Below, piece after piece: positions 1-11,501 of a DNA stretch of 50,269 bases (positions within the stretch are counted from its first letter, which is position 1; every line of letters starts with the position of its first letter). Source of the stretch: an uncultured Bacilli bacterium (lineage in GTDB: Bacteria; Bacillota_I; Bacilli_A; RF39; UBA660); contig CANQDV010000003.1 of the NCBI GenBank assembly GCA_947593955.1, positions 1-50,269 on the forward strand, read 5' to 3'. Position numbers and translations under genes: made by a program. Below the pieces are notes generated by a model. The model saw only the letters and a list, made by a program, of their open reading frames with translations. It did not search any database and was not told the DNA's origin.

Positions 1-77
<77 letters not shown>

Positions 78-157
78 AGCTTATAACAAGCTGTACTTCT
101 ACATTCTATAATAATTTTTCTAATAATGCAAGATTTTTTTAAGAATTTATGCTTTTT

Positions 158-850
158 TTATAATAAATCATCAATTTCATCAATTAAATTAAAGTCATAA
201 TATTCTAAAGTAATAGTTACATTATCATAATCGTTGGTGGTTATTTTAACATAATTGGATAAATCAAAACTTATTTTAGTGATGTAATTATTTCTATATT
301 CTATTAGTACATTATTTTTACCGCTATCCACTTTTCTATCATAATCACTTAATACATCATTTAAACTTTGATTATCAATATAATATTCTTCATTCTGGGT
401 ATTGCATCTTCTCATAAGTGCTTCTATTATTTTAGTATCAAAAAAATCAAATACAAAATATGGTTTATTACTCTTTATATAGTTATTATCTTCTTTAATA
501 AACACATCATTACCGTTTATATAATAACTTTTCTCATTAACACTATCACTTACCAAAAGTACTTCCCTATTATTATTCTTTTTTCCATCATAGACAATAA
601 TTTTATCATCAAGAGTTACAGTATACTTATAAGCAAAATTATTATTATAAATTAAATCAAACCCTTCTAATACGGAATAATTATTGGATTTATCTCCAAC
701 ATTACTTCGATTACTATTTAAAAGAGAAATTAAAACAATAAAAACGATGGCATAGAAAAATAATATTAATATCGAACGATATCTTTTATTATAAATTAAC
801 TCTTTTATACTAAATTTTTTATCTTTATTTACTTTATTGTCTTCATCCAT
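158..850 (-). CDS. hypothetical membrane-anchored protein
   Basis: 230 aa ORF, one N-terminal TM segment (ILILFFYAIVFIVLISLL), ends next to fmt. Confidence 0.75.
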   Translation of the reverse strand: MDEDNKVNKDKKFSIKELIYNKRYRSILILFFYAIVFIVLISLLNSNRSNVGDKSNNYSVLEGFDLIYNNNFAYKYTVTLDDKIIVYDGKKNNNREVLLVSDSVNEKSYYINGNDVFIKEDNNYIKSNKPYFVFDFFDTKIIEALMRRCNTQNEEYYIDNQSLNDVLSDYDRKVDSGKNNVLIEYRNNYITKISFDLSNYVKITTNDYDNVTITLEYYDFNLIDEIDDLL

Positions 851-852
851 AA

Positions 853-1806
853 TTAATCCTCATTAAATACTTTACCAATTAATTTTTCTTTATCAATACC
901 ATTTAAATAATCTTTGACCAACATTCTCTTTTTACCTTCCATTTTTATTTCAGTAATAATTATTTCTTCATCACCAGTTGATACTCCAATACCATCTTCG
1001 TAAATTCTTACTATTTCTCCGTTTTTTTTCGAAGTATAAATATTATTTTTAATTATCGAAGAATATATTTTTACAACTTTTCCTTCTAACATGGCATACG
1101 CTACAGGGAAAGGATTTAATCCTCTTATTTGGTTATATATTTCTAAAGCTGTTCTATTAAAATCTATTAATTCGTCCTCTCTTTTAATAACTGGGGCATA
1201 TGTTGCCATACTATCATCTTGTTTTTGAGGATTGATGTTACCACTTATAATATTAGGAATGGTATCTAACAGCAATTCTTTGCCAATAATGCTTAACTTA
1301 TCATGAATATCTCCTACTGTATCATTATTATTAATTAATATTTCCCTAGTTGATATAATATCTCCTGTATCCATATGTTCATCCATATACATAATAGTAA
1401 TACCCGTTTTACTTTCTCCTTCTAATATTGCTCTATGCAAAGGAGCGCCACCTCTATACTTAGGTAGTAAAGAAGCATGAACGTTAATACATCCATACTT
1501 TGGCAAATCTAATAAAATTTTTGGTATTATTTGTCCATAAGCACAAGTTACTATTAAATCTGGTTTTAATTTGATAATTTGTTCATATTCAACTCTTATT
1601 TTTTCAGGTTGAAAAACTCTAATATCATTATCTAAAGCCACTTTTTTAACAGGAGAGAACTTTATCTCATGATTTCTTCCTGACTCTTTATCTGGTTGTG
1701 TTACCACACCTACTACATCATAATTAGCAATTAATCCTTCTAAGACAGGTACGCTAAATTCAGGGGTACCCATAAATACTATTCTTAATTTATCCATTAT
1801 AATCAC
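853..1806 (-). CDS. fmt: methionyl-tRNA formyltransferase
   Basis: FMGTPEFSVPVLEGL, NVHASLLPKYRGGAPLHRAIL, GITIMYMDEHMDTGDI motifs; start probably Met4 (MDKLRIVF). Confidence 0.97.
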   Translation of the reverse strand: MIIMDKLRIVFMGTPEFSVPVLEGLIANYDVVGVVTQPDKESGRNHEIKFSPVKKVALDNDIRVFQPEKIRVEYEQIIKLKPDLIVTCAYGQIIPKILLDLPKYGCINVHASLLPKYRGGAPLHRAILEGESKTGITIMYMDEHMDTGDIISTREILINNNDTVGDIHDKLSIIGKELLLDTIPNIISGNINPQKQDDSMATYAPVIKREDELIDFNRTALEIYNQIRGLNPFPVAYAMLEGKVVKIYSSIIKNNIYTSKKNGEIVRIYEDGIGVSTGDEEIIITEIKMEGKKRMLVKDYLNGIDKEKLIGKVFNED

Positions 1807-1880
1807 CTAATGACATTATATTATAAATACATTATTTTGTCTAAAAATCTTTTTTAAACTATAAGGCATTAAAAAAGTCC

Positions 1881-2432
1881 TTAATCTAAGAACTCTTCTT
1901 TTACTTCTTCATCGATTTGTTTTGATACTTCGTCATTATTTTCTTCAGTATTTTCATTAGCATCTTCAATTATATCCCATTCATCTTCATCTTCATCAAT
2001 AGCAATCTTGACTTTAGTATCACCGACTATTTCAATACCTAAATCTTTTTCAATCGTATAAACTATTTTACCGTCAACAATTTCAGCTTTTATACAACTA
2101 GGTTGCTTTAAACTGCGAACAATTATTTCTTCATCTCCCGAAATGTTAGTCGTATTTTTTCGTGGAACATTAACTTTCTCAATGTATGAATCCGTTTGTT
2201 TTATAACCTCTGTTTTAGTGTCATTTTCACAAGAGTACCAAATATTAATATCATAACTACCTTCCACTGTAATAGAATCACCTGTTTTATAACCTCTAAA
2301 ATTATGATTAATTACCCAACATCCCAAAATTGTACTAGCTTCAACGCTAGGCGTTACCGAATTAGTTGAAGTAAATGTTTTTTTACCTTTTCCTATTACC
2401 GCTTTAGTAACTATCTCTTTAAAACTAGCCAT
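1881..2432 (-). CDS. cotE: outer spore coat protein CotE homologue
   Basis: FKEIVTKAVIGKGKK...STILGCWVINHNF...GSYDINIWYSCENDTKTEV...EEIIVRSLKQPSCIKAEI...IVGDTKVKI matches the remembered Bacillus CotE pattern; acidic C-terminus; SD GAGGAGG before Met at 2432. Confidence 0.88.
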   Translation of the reverse strand: MASFKEIVTKAVIGKGKKTFTSTNSVTPSVEASTILGCWVINHNFRGYKTGDSITVEGSYDINIWYSCENDTKTEVIKQTDSYIEKVNVPRKNTTNISGDEEIIVRSLKQPSCIKAEIVDGKIVYTIEKDLGIEIVGDTKVKIAIDEDEDEWDIIEDANENTEENNDEVSKQIDEEVKEEFLD

Positions 2433-2592
2433 AATATTCCTCCTCATTCTAATGTATGCTTATTATGGCAATTTAGTTCAAAATAAAAATTATTATTTTA
2501 TTAATAATATCTTTAATTAAATGCTTTAAAATACCAAAACTCAAAATAGATGTTTTTAGTAAAACAAATACTTTATCTTCAACCTAAAATAA

Positions 2593-2616
2593 AAGCAACT
2601 TCGATAAAAGTTGCTT
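2593..2616 (-). terminator. rho-independent terminator
   Basis: AAGCAACTT/AAGTTGCTT stem followed on the minus strand by TTATTTT, downstream of 2624..2935. Confidence 0.75.
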
Positions 2617-2623
2617 CCTCTTG

Positions 2624-2935
2624 TTATTTTCTTTTGTAAATAAAATATTTAGTAATATATCCTAAAAATATTGCAAAAACAATTACATATGCCCACATAA
2701 TAATCGTATTAAATATTCCAGATGTATAATGATTAATAATAGCGGCTATAGATTCAGGAAAATACTTACCTATTAAACTTTTTAATTCTGGAACATCAAC
2801 ATTATATTTAATAAATGATAAAATTCTCAAAAAAATATCAATAATAGCCATTGCATAAACAAAGCTTGAAAACCTTCTAAAAAAGAAAACAACAACACCC
2901 AATAATATTAATACAATAATTAAATCAACGTACAT
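2624..2935 (-). CDS. small membrane protein
   Basis: 103 aa with three hydrophobic segments; good SD upstream. Confidence 0.7.
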   Translation of the reverse strand: MYVDLIIVLILLGVVVFFFRRFSSFVYAMAIIDIFLRILSFIKYNVDVPELKSLIGKYFPESIAAIINHYTSGIFNTIIMWAYVIVFAIFLGYITKYFIYKRK

Positions 2936-3052
2936 CTTTCCACCTCTTTATTATATAACTAAATATATCACATATTTTATTATTCGTAAATGATTATTTA
3001 AAGAAAAAAGATGTCCTAATGACACCTTTAAATTTTTATATATTTATATTTG

Positions 3053-3718
3053 TTAATTATGTTTTAAGATTTTTTTTAAATATTTTATCTTGTTCTTTTC
3101 AATTAACCTTTTTTTTACCTTGTAAAAAGGAATTTTTTTTAAAATATATTTTTTTTCGATTATAATTTTTTGATAATATTGTCTAAAAAATTCATCTTTG
3201 TTTTTTAAAAGTAGAGGCCCAAATTCCAATTCTTTTTGGGTATAAGTTTTATTTCCTCGCTTATATTTTTCAATTAAATAATATTTTCCTTCTTCTTCTA
3301 TTATTTTTTCTAAATCAATGTAAAATCCCATTGAAGTAATTTTTTGTCTTACTTTTGACCATTCACTTTGTGGAGATATAATCAAAGTATCAACATTATT
3401 TAATTTATCTATTCCTTTATCTAGTATGGAAATGATTGTTTCTCCGCCCATACCAGTTATTACAACTGTATCAATATCATTTTCAATAGTATCTATACCA
3501 TAACCTTGTTTTACTTTAATATCACAATTATACTTATTAATATTTTCCCTAGCGTGTTCAATAGGTCCTTTTTTAACATCTGAGGCAATAATTTTCACAT
3601 TCTTTTTAGTTTTAAATAAATAGATGTCTAAAAGTGCATGATCACACCCGACATCTATTATTTTACTATTATCTTGAATAAAACTACTAACGGTTTCTAG
3701 TCTTTTACTAATTTTCAT
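3053..3718 (-). CDS. trmK: tRNA (adenine(22)-N1)-methyltransferase TrmK
   Basis: KRLETVSSFI..KIIDVGCDHALLDIYL..VVITGMGGETII; located next to rpoD as in Firmicutes. Confidence 0.93.
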   Translation of the reverse strand: MKISKRLETVSSFIQDNSKIIDVGCDHALLDIYLFKTKKNVKIIASDVKKGPIEHARENINKYNCDIKVKQGYGIDTIENDIDTVVITGMGGETIISILDKGIDKLNNVDTLIISPQSEWSKVRQKITSMGFYIDLEKIIEEEGKYYLIEKYKRGNKTYTQKELEFGPLLLKNKDEFFRQYYQKIIIEKKYILKKIPFYKVKKRLIEKNKIKYLKKILKHN

Positions 3719-4815
3719 TAATCTATTAAGAAATCCTTTAATTTTCTTGAACGTGATGGATGTCTTAATTTTCTTAATGCTTTAGCTTCTATTTGACGAA
3801 TACGTTCACGCGTTACTCCAAAGATTTGACCTACTTCTTCTAAGGTTCTACATTGTCCATCATCTAAACCAAAGCGAAGACGTAATACTTTTTCTTCACG
3901 ATCGGTTAAAGTTAATAAAACATTAGTTAATTCTTCTTTTAACATTTCAACTGTTGCATATTCTTCTGGTGACATTGTACGTTCATCTTTAATAAAGTCT
4001 CCTAAATGGGAATCATCTTCTTCACCAATTGGCGTTTCTAATGATACTGGATCTTGTGATATTTTATATACTTCTCTTACCTTTTCAACAGTAATTCCTA
4101 ATTTTTTAGCAAGTTCTTCTTCTGTTGGTTCCCTATTTAATTCTTGAGTTAATTGACGTTGAGCTCTTGCTAATTTATTAATTGTTTCAACCATGTGAAC
4201 AGGAACTCTAATTGTTCTTGCTTGATCAGCTATAGCTCTTGTTATGGCTTGGCGAATCCACCAAGTAGCATAAGTAGAGAATTTAAATCCTTTTTCGGGA
4301 TCATATTTATCGACAGCTTTCATAAGCCCAATATTACCTTCTTGAATTAAATCTAAGAAAAGCATTCCTCTTCCAACATATCTTTTAGCAATAGATACTA
4401 CCAAACGAAGATTAGATTCTGCTAACATTTTTTTAGCATATTCATCTCCTTGTTCAGCAAGTCTTGCATACTCAAACTCTTCATCAGTTGTAAGCAAGTT
4501 AATACGACCAATTTCCTTTAAATACATACGAACGGGATCATTTATTTTTATATCCTTTGATAAAGTTAAATCTTCAACAACTAAACTTGTTGGGTCTTCA
4601 TCATCATCACTATTATCAGCAGTTTCTGACATTATTTCGATTTGGTTATCAATCAACATATTATATATGTCATCTAGGGTGTCACTATCGACTTCTAATC
4701 CTTTTAATTCTTCAGCTAATTCTTCATAAGTTATATAACCTTTTTCTTTTCCATTTTTTAATAAAGATTGTTTTCTGTCTTCTATTGTCTTTATTTCTCC
4801 GACCATTTTGTTCAC
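3718..4815 (-). CDS. rpoD: RNA polymerase sigma factor RpoD (sigma A)
   Basis: [109 protein letters not shown]. Confidence 0.99.
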   Translation of the reverse strand: MNKMVGEIKTIEDRKQSLLKNGKEKGYITYEELAEELKGLEVDSDTLDDIYNMLIDNQIEIMSETADNSDDDEDPTSLVVEDLTLSKDIKINDPVRMYLKEIGRINLLTTDEEFEYARLAEQGDEYAKKMLAESNLRLVVSIAKRYVGRGMLFLDLIQEGNIGLMKAVDKYDPEKGFKFSTYATWWIRQAITRAIADQARTIRVPVHMVETINKLARAQRQLTQELNREPTEEELAKKLGITVEKVREVYKISQDPVSLETPIGEEDDSHLGDFIKDERTMSPEEYATVEMLKEELTNVLLTLTDREEKVLRLRFGLDDGQCRTLEEVGQIFGVTRERIRQIEAKALRKLRHPSRSRKLKDFLID

Positions 4816-6545
4816 TCCCCTATTCTTAGTAACTTTATCTCTTCAGCGATTTTTGATTTTTCTATTTCATCATAGGTTTTCTTCATTAAATCCTTTAGGC
4901 GATTAATTTCTAGCCCCACATTATAATCCTTGATAACTTTCATATAATCATCAACCGCATTATCATTAATCATATCACTATCGACAAAACTAATTATTTT
5001 ATTATAAAGTTCTAAAACTTCTTCTTTATCTAGTAAATAAGTATAAAAATCAGCTATCTCAATATTTCTATATTTTTTATAATAGTATTCTATTTCTGTT
5101 AATAAGTATCTATATGGTGCTATAGCGAAATATAATGATTGTTTTTCAAACTTATCAAGATATTTCTTATCTAATAACATTGCATATATCATTCCATAGG
5201 CTGCTTTATCATATTTAGTCAACTTAATATTTTCTTTTGTAGTATTAACTTTTATTGGTTCTTTATGTACATTATTAGATTTAGCTAAATACTCCTCCAA
5301 CCTTTTTTCTAGGGTATTATAACTCAATTTTGTATCATTTGCAAGTTTTTTTAGTATTATTTCTCTTCTTATTTCATCTTTAATATTACTAGTCTCTTTA
5401 ATGACCGTATCAACATATTGGGAAAGCTCTAAGTCACTATTAAAGTTTATTCCTTTTTTTAAATATGATAACTTAAAATCACTAAAACTAATTGCACTTT
5501 CAATTAAAGATTTAAATTTATCGACACCGTATTTGTAAATATAACTATCGGGATCTTCATCATCCGTTAAACATATTACTTTTACTTGTAACCCTACTTT
5601 TTCTAATTGTTCACCAACTGACATCATCGCTTTTTGACCAGGATTATCACCATCTAAACATAAATAAACATTATGAGAAGTTCTTTTAATTAAATCAGAT
5701 TGTTCAGTAGTTAAAGCAGTTCCCATTATGGCCACTACATTTTTAATGTTTACAGAACTAGCTCTAAAAACATCCATATATCCTTCCATAATAATTAAAT
5801 ATTTTTCACGTCTGGCATGTTCTTTAGCGCGATGATAATTATAAAGAATAGTTCCTTTTTTAAATATTTCTGTCTCTTTAGTATTGACATATTTGTGATC
5901 ACTTTTTTTATTATATACCCGTCCTGAAAAAGCTACTGTTCTACCATTAGCATCTTGAATAGGTACCATGATACGATTTATAAATAAATCATGATTATTA
6001 CTAGATAAACCTATTCTATCTAAAGTTAAATCATCATAGCCTTTTTTTGTTAAAACCTTAGTAAGAGAATCCATACTATCAAGAGATAGACCAATTTCGA
6101 ACTCTTTAATTATTTCTTCATTAATACCTCTATTTTTCAGATATTCTTTAGCTTTCTGTCCATCTTTAGTATTAATATTATTCTGATAAAATTTATTAGC
6201 TAATTCGTATATTTCATAAATTTTATCATACTTGCTATTTTTTTTACTGACTACATTATTTTCTAAAACAACGCCAGCTTTAGGTGCTAAAATATCTAAT
6301 ACACCTTTCATATCAACATGTTCATAATCCCTTACAAAAGTAAAAATATTGCCACTTGCTCCACAAGAAAAGCATTTATATATTTGTTTTTCGCGAGATA
6401 CACTCATTGATGGATTAGTATCATTGTGAAAAGGGCAAACGCCAAAATAATTACGCCCTTTTTGAACTAGAGGTACATATTCGCCAATTAAATCAACAAT
6501 ATCAATTTTAGATCTTATTTCATTAAATATATTTTGATTATTCAT
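4812..6545 (-). CDS. dnaG: DNA primase
   Basis: N-terminal zinc finger [39 protein letters not shown] / DGDNPGQKA. Confidence 0.98.
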   Translation of the reverse strand: MNNQNIFNEIRSKIDIVDLIGEYVPLVQKGRNYFGVCPFHNDTNPSMSVSREKQIYKCFSCGASGNIFTFVRDYEHVDMKGVLDILAPKAGVVLENNVVSKKNSKYDKIYEIYELANKFYQNNINTKDGQKAKEYLKNRGINEEIIKEFEIGLSLDSMDSLTKVLTKKGYDDLTLDRIGLSSNNHDLFINRIMVPIQDANGRTVAFSGRVYNKKSDHKYVNTKETEIFKKGTILYNYHRAKEHARREKYLIIMEGYMDVFRASSVNIKNVVAIMGTALTTEQSDLIKRTSHNVYLCLDGDNPGQKAMMSVGEQLEKVGLQVKVICLTDDEDPDSYIYKYGVDKFKSLIESAISFSDFKLSYLKKGINFNSDLELSQYVDTVIKETSNIKDEIRREIILKKLANDTKLSYNTLEKRLEEYLAKSNNVHKEPIKVNTTKENIKLTKYDKAAYGMIYAMLLDKKYLDKFEKQSLYFAIAPYRYLLTEIEYYYKKYRNIEIADFYTYLLDKEEVLELYNKIISFVDSDMINDNAVDDYMKVIKDYNVGLEINRLKDLMKKTYDEIEKSKIAEEIKLLRIGE

Positions 6546-6590
6546 ATGACCTCCTAAACTGATTACTATTATACTTGAAAAAAGAAAAAA

Positions 6591-6611
6591 AGTGAATATT
6601 TTCTATTCACT
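6591..6611 (-). terminator. rho-independent terminator
   Basis: GTGAATA-GAAAA-TATTCAC then T-rich tract on the minus strand. Confidence 0.75.
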
Positions 6612-6666
6612 GCTACAATAAACCTCTTAATAATTACTTTGACAATATTTTTTCTTTGTTTTATTC

Positions 6667-7191
6667 CTATTTAGCTTGTTCAAAATTAAATGATAATAAT
6701 ATAGCTTTGTTTACTTCTTTATTTTCCCCTAAAGGCTTTTCATATACTACTTTTACTCTAATAGTTTTTTCTTCGCCAGATTTAAGTATTTCGCCTTCTT
6801 CCATACCATCTACATAATATTGGATAATATCGACATCTTCAGTTTCTAATCGATCTATTTTAGATAATACCGCATCCAATTTACCATCATTTTTCATTTT
6901 AACCTCATAAGTTAACGAATCGCCAGGAACTAAAAATTCAACGTCAAAAGACACCAACGTAACTGTATATTGAGGATCCCTTTTATTAATAGCATTACCT
7001 ACTCTTTCGACTTCTTTAACATCTGTAAACTCAACTTTCCAAATGGCACCATCTCCACCATTAACACCATTTATTAATGTAATATTATTTTGAGCTAAAA
7101 CAACAATTGCGGCAATCATCACAAAAATGACTACTATTAAAGCAAATATAACTCTATCTTTAAACTTCTTGCTCTCTAGCATATTTTCCAC
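6667..7191 (-). CDS. single-pass exported/anchored protein with a beta-sandwich-like ectodomain
   Basis: N-terminal TM, then a pattern of the type LVPGDSLTYEVKMKNDGKLDAVL. Confidence 0.65.
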   Translation of the reverse strand: MENMLESKKFKDRVIFALIVVIFVMIAAIVVLAQNNITLINGVNGGDGAIWKVEFTDVKEVERVGNAINKRDPQYTVTLVSFDVEFLVPGDSLTYEVKMKNDGKLDAVLSKIDRLETEDVDIIQYYVDGMEEGEILKSGEEKTIRVKVVYEKPLGENKEVNKAILLSFNFEQAK

Positions 7192-7319
7192 CTCTTATTA
7201 TACTTTAATTTTACTATCATTATTCGTCATATGTCAACTAGTTGTCATTTATAATATTATCATTTTACATATATGATATAATTATAAATATAATTGAATA
7301 TTTTTTATTAGGAGGCCCT

Positions 7320-8696
7320 ATGCACTATAATGATTTACGTCAAAAATACCCTAGTATTGTCTATAAAAGTTTCAAAATAGTAGATGAAAAAGATTCTATT
7401 AAAGTAATCTATACTTATATTTTAGGAGAATATACTTTTAGACCTAGTATTTCCATAAGTAAAAAGGATATTAATAATAAAAGTATTAATAAGAATACAT
7501 TATCATCTTTATTCTTTAACTATGGATTAGTAGATATTATTAACTATTTTAAACTTAGTTGCCCTAAGACAATAATAATAGAAGCTGGTTTTATTGATCA
7601 AGACCAAATAAACTTCTTCAAAAAACTAATTTATAATGGTTTAAGTGAATATTTCTATCGCAATAATATTCAGTTATCATATGATGATTTCACCAATTTT
7701 ATTGTTAAAAGTGACAAAGTATTTAAAGTAGATACTTCTTCTAATGAAGGTAATGGTAACTTAATAATGGTTGGCGGTGGTAAAGATTCTATCGTATCAT
7801 TAGAATTACTAAATGAAGAAAAAGAAAATAATTTGTGTTTCCTTTTTCAAAGAAATATATATCCTAAAAATATGCCATCTTATAATACTATTGATGTTGC
7901 TGGTTATACTTTGAAAAAAACAGTTATTTTTAATGCTGAAATAGATCCATTATTATTACAATTAAATAATGAAGGTTTTTTAAACGGTCATGTTCCCCTT
8001 TCTTCACAACTAGCTTTTGCCGCATACATTATGGCTTATTTAAATAATAAGAAATTTATTATTGTCTCTAATGAAGCAAGTAGCAACGAAGGTAATATCC
8101 AAAATACAAATGTCAATCATCAATATTCCAAAAGTTATGAATTTGAAAGTGATTTTCGAGAATATACTAAGAAGTACCTTCTTAAAAGGATAGAATACTA
8201 CAGTTTATTAAGACCTATTTTAGAAATACAAATAGCTAAATTATTTAGTAAATATCCAAAATACTTTAATGTTTTTAGAAGCTGTAACTTAAGTAGCAAA
8301 AATAATAATACCTCTTGGTGTGGCAATTGTCCTAAATGTCTATTTATATATATTATATTAAGTCCTTATATAGATTTAGATATATTAAACAACATCTTTA
8401 AGAAAAATTTATTAGATGATACTAAATTATTAGATACCTTTAAAGGATTATTAGGAAGTACCACTAACAAACCATTTGAATGTGTTGGAACTTATCAAGA
8501 AGTTCAATATGCTTGTACTAAAACTATTCAAAAATTAACCAATAATAGGCAAACACTTCCCTATCTGTTAGAGTACTACAAAAATAATTATGAAGAATAT
8601 GTTATAGATTTAGAACACTATTGGAATAAGGATAATTATGTTCCTAAATATCTAAGTGATAAAATAAGAAAAGAGTTGAATATTAATGATCAATAA
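7320..8696 (+). CDS. murL: MurL-like UDP-MurNAc-L-Ala-L-Glu epimerase
   Basis: VGGGKDSIVSLELL, LNNEGFLNGHVPLSSQLAFAA, SNEASSNEGN..NVNHQYSKSYEFE, YYSLLRPILEIQIAKLF, WCGNCPKCLFIYIIL, NLLDD, KPFECVG; overlaps murD; ATG 7320 has SD GGAGG. Confidence 0.88.
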   Translation: MHYNDLRQKYPSIVYKSFKIVDEKDSIKVIYTYILGEYTFRPSISISKKDINNKSINKNTLSSLFFNYGLVDIINYFKLSCPKTIIIEAGFIDQDQINFFKKLIYNGLSEYFYRNNIQLSYDDFTNFIVKSDKVFKVDTSSNEGNGNLIMVGGGKDSIVSLELLNEEKENNLCFLFQRNIYPKNMPSYNTIDVAGYTLKKTVIFNAEIDPLLLQLNNEGFLNGHVPLSSQLAFAAYIMAYLNNKKFIIVSNEASSNEGNIQNTNVNHQYSKSYEFESDFREYTKKYLLKRIEYYSLLRPILEIQIAKLFSKYPKYFNVFRSCNLSSKNNNTSWCGNCPKCLFIYIILSPYIDLDILNNIFKKNLLDDTKLLDTFKGLLGSTTNKPFECVGTYQEVQYACTKTIQKLTNNRQTLPYLLEYYKNNYEEYVIDLEHYWNKDNYVPKYLSDKIRKELNINDQ

Positions 8697-10044
8697 AATT
8701 ATTAATGAAGAATTTTACAACAAAAAAATCATCATTGTAGGTTTTGGCAAAGAAGGAAAAGCAACTTATCATTTTATAAGAAGATATTTAAAAGATATTC
8801 CATTATGTATTGCTGATAAAAATGATGAAATAAAAAACAATCAAGAATTAATTAATGATAAAAATATAACTATTATAACTGGTCATGATTATTTAAATAA
8901 TTTAGATGATTATGACCTTATAATGAAAAGCCCTGGTATTACGTTTAAAGATATAGACACCTCTATATTAAAAAATAAAATATCTTCTGGACTAGAAATC
9001 ATATTAAAATATTTTAAAGATAAAGTAATTGGTATTACGGGTACTAAAGGGAAAAGTACTACTTCTTCTCTTATGCATGACATATTAATAAATAACAATA
9101 TCAATACTCTTTTACTAGGTAATATAGGTAACCCTGTTTTAGATTATATAGAAGAAATAGAAAGCAAAGATTGGTTAGTAATAGAAATGTCTTGTGATCA
9201 ATTAGAATTTGTAACTTTTTCTCCTCATATAGCTGTTATTACTAATTTTTATGAAGATCATTTAGACCATCTAAATGGACTAGACAATTATTATCGAGCC
9301 AAACTAAATATTACTAAATATCAAAATAATAATGATTATCTGATTTACTATGAAGGGTCTTCTAATTTAAAAGACAAAATTAAAGAAACAAAACCAAATA
9401 GTAACATTATTACTGTCGACTTTAATAACAAAGCCCATATATATTGTCAAGATAATTATATATATAATCAAAAGCAAAAAATTTATAACACAAATGACAA
9501 ACGTAATTTATTAGGTAATCACAATTTAATTAATATCATGCTTTGCTTAGGAATATGTTCTATTTTAAATTTAGATAATGATAAGGTCATTGAATCTATT
9601 AACAACTTTGTACCTCTTGAACATCGATTAGAATTAGTTGGAACATATGATGGTGTTACTTATTATAATGACGCCATTGCCACTATTCCACTTGCTACCA
9701 TTAACGGAATTAATTCTTTACATAACGTTAATACTCTTATATTTGGAGGGTTAGACCGAGGTATTAACTATGATGAATTCACTAAATATTTAGATAGTTG
9801 TGATGTGGAAAATTTAATATGTATGCCTACTACTGGGCACAATATAGCTAACCAGTTAAAAAACAAAGATAAAAATATAATTATTGTTAACACTTTAGAA
9901 GAAGCAGTTAAAGAAGCCAAAAAAGTGACAAAGAAAGGCAGCATATGCCTAATGTCCCCTGCTGCTGCTAGTTATGAATACTTTAAAAATTTTGAAGAAA
10001 AAGGTACTAAATATAAAGAATTAGTAAAGAATGCATCAATCTAA
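8686..10044 (+). CDS. murD: UDP-N-acetylmuramoyl-L-alanine--glutamate ligase (MurD; MurD2-type by context)
   Basis: GITGTKGKSTTSSLMHDIL, NFYEDHLDHLNGLDNYYRAK, LEHRLELVGTYDGVTYYNDAIAT; 11-bp overlap with murL. Confidence 0.94.
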   Translation: MINKIINEEFYNKKIIIVGFGKEGKATYHFIRRYLKDIPLCIADKNDEIKNNQELINDKNITIITGHDYLNNLDDYDLIMKSPGITFKDIDTSILKNKISSGLEIILKYFKDKVIGITGTKGKSTTSSLMHDILINNNINTLLLGNIGNPVLDYIEEIESKDWLVIEMSCDQLEFVTFSPHIAVITNFYEDHLDHLNGLDNYYRAKLNITKYQNNNDYLIYYEGSSNLKDKIKETKPNSNIITVDFNNKAHIYCQDNYIYNQKQKIYNTNDKRNLLGNHNLINIMLCLGICSILNLDNDKVIESINNFVPLEHRLELVGTYDGVTYYNDAIATIPLATINGINSLHNVNTLIFGGLDRGINYDEFTKYLDSCDVENLICMPTTGHNIANQLKNKDKNIIIVNTLEEAVKEAKKVTKKGSICLMSPAAASYEYFKNFEEKGTKYKELVKNASI

Positions 10045-10127
10045 TTCTTTTTCTTTCTTAAGCATATTGTTGTTGACTTTATTTTAGTTAGTGTTATAAT
10101 TAGAAAGTTGCCTTTAAAGGAGGTCTT

Positions 10128-10616
10128 TTGATGAATGCCAATATACTTTTAAAAATTAAGGAAAGTTTAAGTGAAACACATCTTGTGGAAAGATGTATAG
10201 AACTTATGAAAATATATAATCAAGACGATTTATTGAAGATGGCATCTAATATGCAAAATTTTAATTATTTATTCCTAAGTTTATACTTAAATAAACAAGA
10301 AATAGATTATGTCCTTCTAAAAAGATATTACTTATCAAATAATCATAATACAATTGATAATAATTTTGATTTATTAATAGAACAAGGACGTTTTAATGAA
10401 GTTGATGATATTATCATGAAGCATCACCCAGTAAGAATAAAATTATTAGAGCATTTTTTAACTACTGTAAATAGTGATAACTTATCTCGTATTAATCGCA
10501 ATTTAACGGATAAAGAATATAACAAAATGGATATTATTTTAGAAAAAATGCAAGAATACTACCAAGCAAAAAGCCTTGAAGCTTTTATTGTCAAAAAAAA
10601 GATTTATAGTAATTAA
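10128..10616 (+). CDS. hypothetical protein
   Basis: 162 aa ORF with strong SD (AAAGGAGGTCTTTTG ATG at 10131); no family recognised. Confidence 0.75.
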   Translation: MMNANILLKIKESLSETHLVERCIELMKIYNQDDLLKMASNMQNFNYLFLSLYLNKQEIDYVLLKRYYLSNNHNTIDNNFDLLIEQGRFNEVDDIIMKHHPVRIKLLEHFLTTVNSDNLSRINRNLTDKEYNKMDIILEKMQEYYQAKSLEAFIVKKKIYSN

Positions 10617-10623
10617 TATAGAA

Positions 10624-11493
10624 CTATAAATCTTTTTTATATATAACTTTAATAGGTTTAATTTTAGTATTATCTTTATCATATACCTTATAAATAGCTA
10701 AAACCTCATCTTGGGAATTAACAAATACTATTTTATCTTTATCATATCTATTTTCTAAAATTCGGCCATTTAATATTTTTTTGGCAATAAAATCATCAAC
10801 TTTAACAATATTCATATTTTTTAAAGCTTCACGAAGAGTTAGAACTTTATAATTGTCATTTTGTATATCTTCTAAAGAATAACTATCTTCTATTTTAAAA
10901 TTACCTTGTTTAGTTCTTGTTAATTCTTCCATAACACAAGGTATATTTATTTTATTACCAATATCTCTTATTAAACTTCTAATATAAGTTCCCTTACTAA
11001 CTACAACTTTAAACTTAAAGCTATCTTTATTTAATTCTAACAGCCTAATATCAAATATTTCTATTTCCCTTTTAGGCAATTCTACTTTTATCTTTTTCCT
11101 AGCATAATCATATAATCTTGTCCCATTTACTTTTAAAGCAGAATATAATGGCACTTCTTGGATGCTTTTCCCTAAAAAAGTATGAAGAGCAGCATCTAAA
11201 GTTTTGGCATCAATTGTAATATTATCTGTTTTTTCAATAATATCTCCCGTAATATCTAAAGTATCAGTCATAATACCCATTCTAACTTTAGCTATATATT
11301 CTTTCGTATCATTAATAAGAAAATCTACAATTTTTACTCCATTGCCAATAGCAATACCTAATACTCCCGTTGCAATAGGATCAAGTGTCCCTGTATGACC
11401 TACTTTACCAGTATTAAACTTTTTACTAATAATGTTAACAATATCTCTACTAGTCATATTTTTAGGTTTATTAATTAATAATATTCCATCCAT
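10624..11493 (-). CDS. truB: tRNA pseudouridine(55) synthase
   Basis: GILLINKPKNMTSRDIVN..KVGHTGTLDPIATGVL; GTYIRSLIRDIG. Confidence 0.97.
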   Translation of the reverse strand: MDGILLINKPKNMTSRDIVNIISKKFNTGKVGHTGTLDPIATGVLGIAIGNGVKIVDFLINDTKEYIAKVRMGIMTDTLDITGDIIEKTDNITIDAKTLDAALHTFLGKSIQEVPLYSALKVNGTRLYDYARKKIKVELPKREIEIFDIRLLELNKDSFKFKVVVSKGTYIRSLIRDIGNKINIPCVMEELTRTKQGNFKIEDSYSLEDIQNDNYKVLTLREALKNMNIVKVDDFIAKKILNGRILENRYDKDKIVFVNSQDEVLAIYKVYDKDNTKIKPIKVIYKKDL

Positions 11494-11501
11494 AATTACC
11501 T

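Noticed and set aside
4557-4829. 90 aa plus-strand ORF (HHHH-rich) antisense to rpoD
   Set aside because: Produced by the acidic/asparagine-rich codons of the RpoD N-terminal region on the opposite strand.
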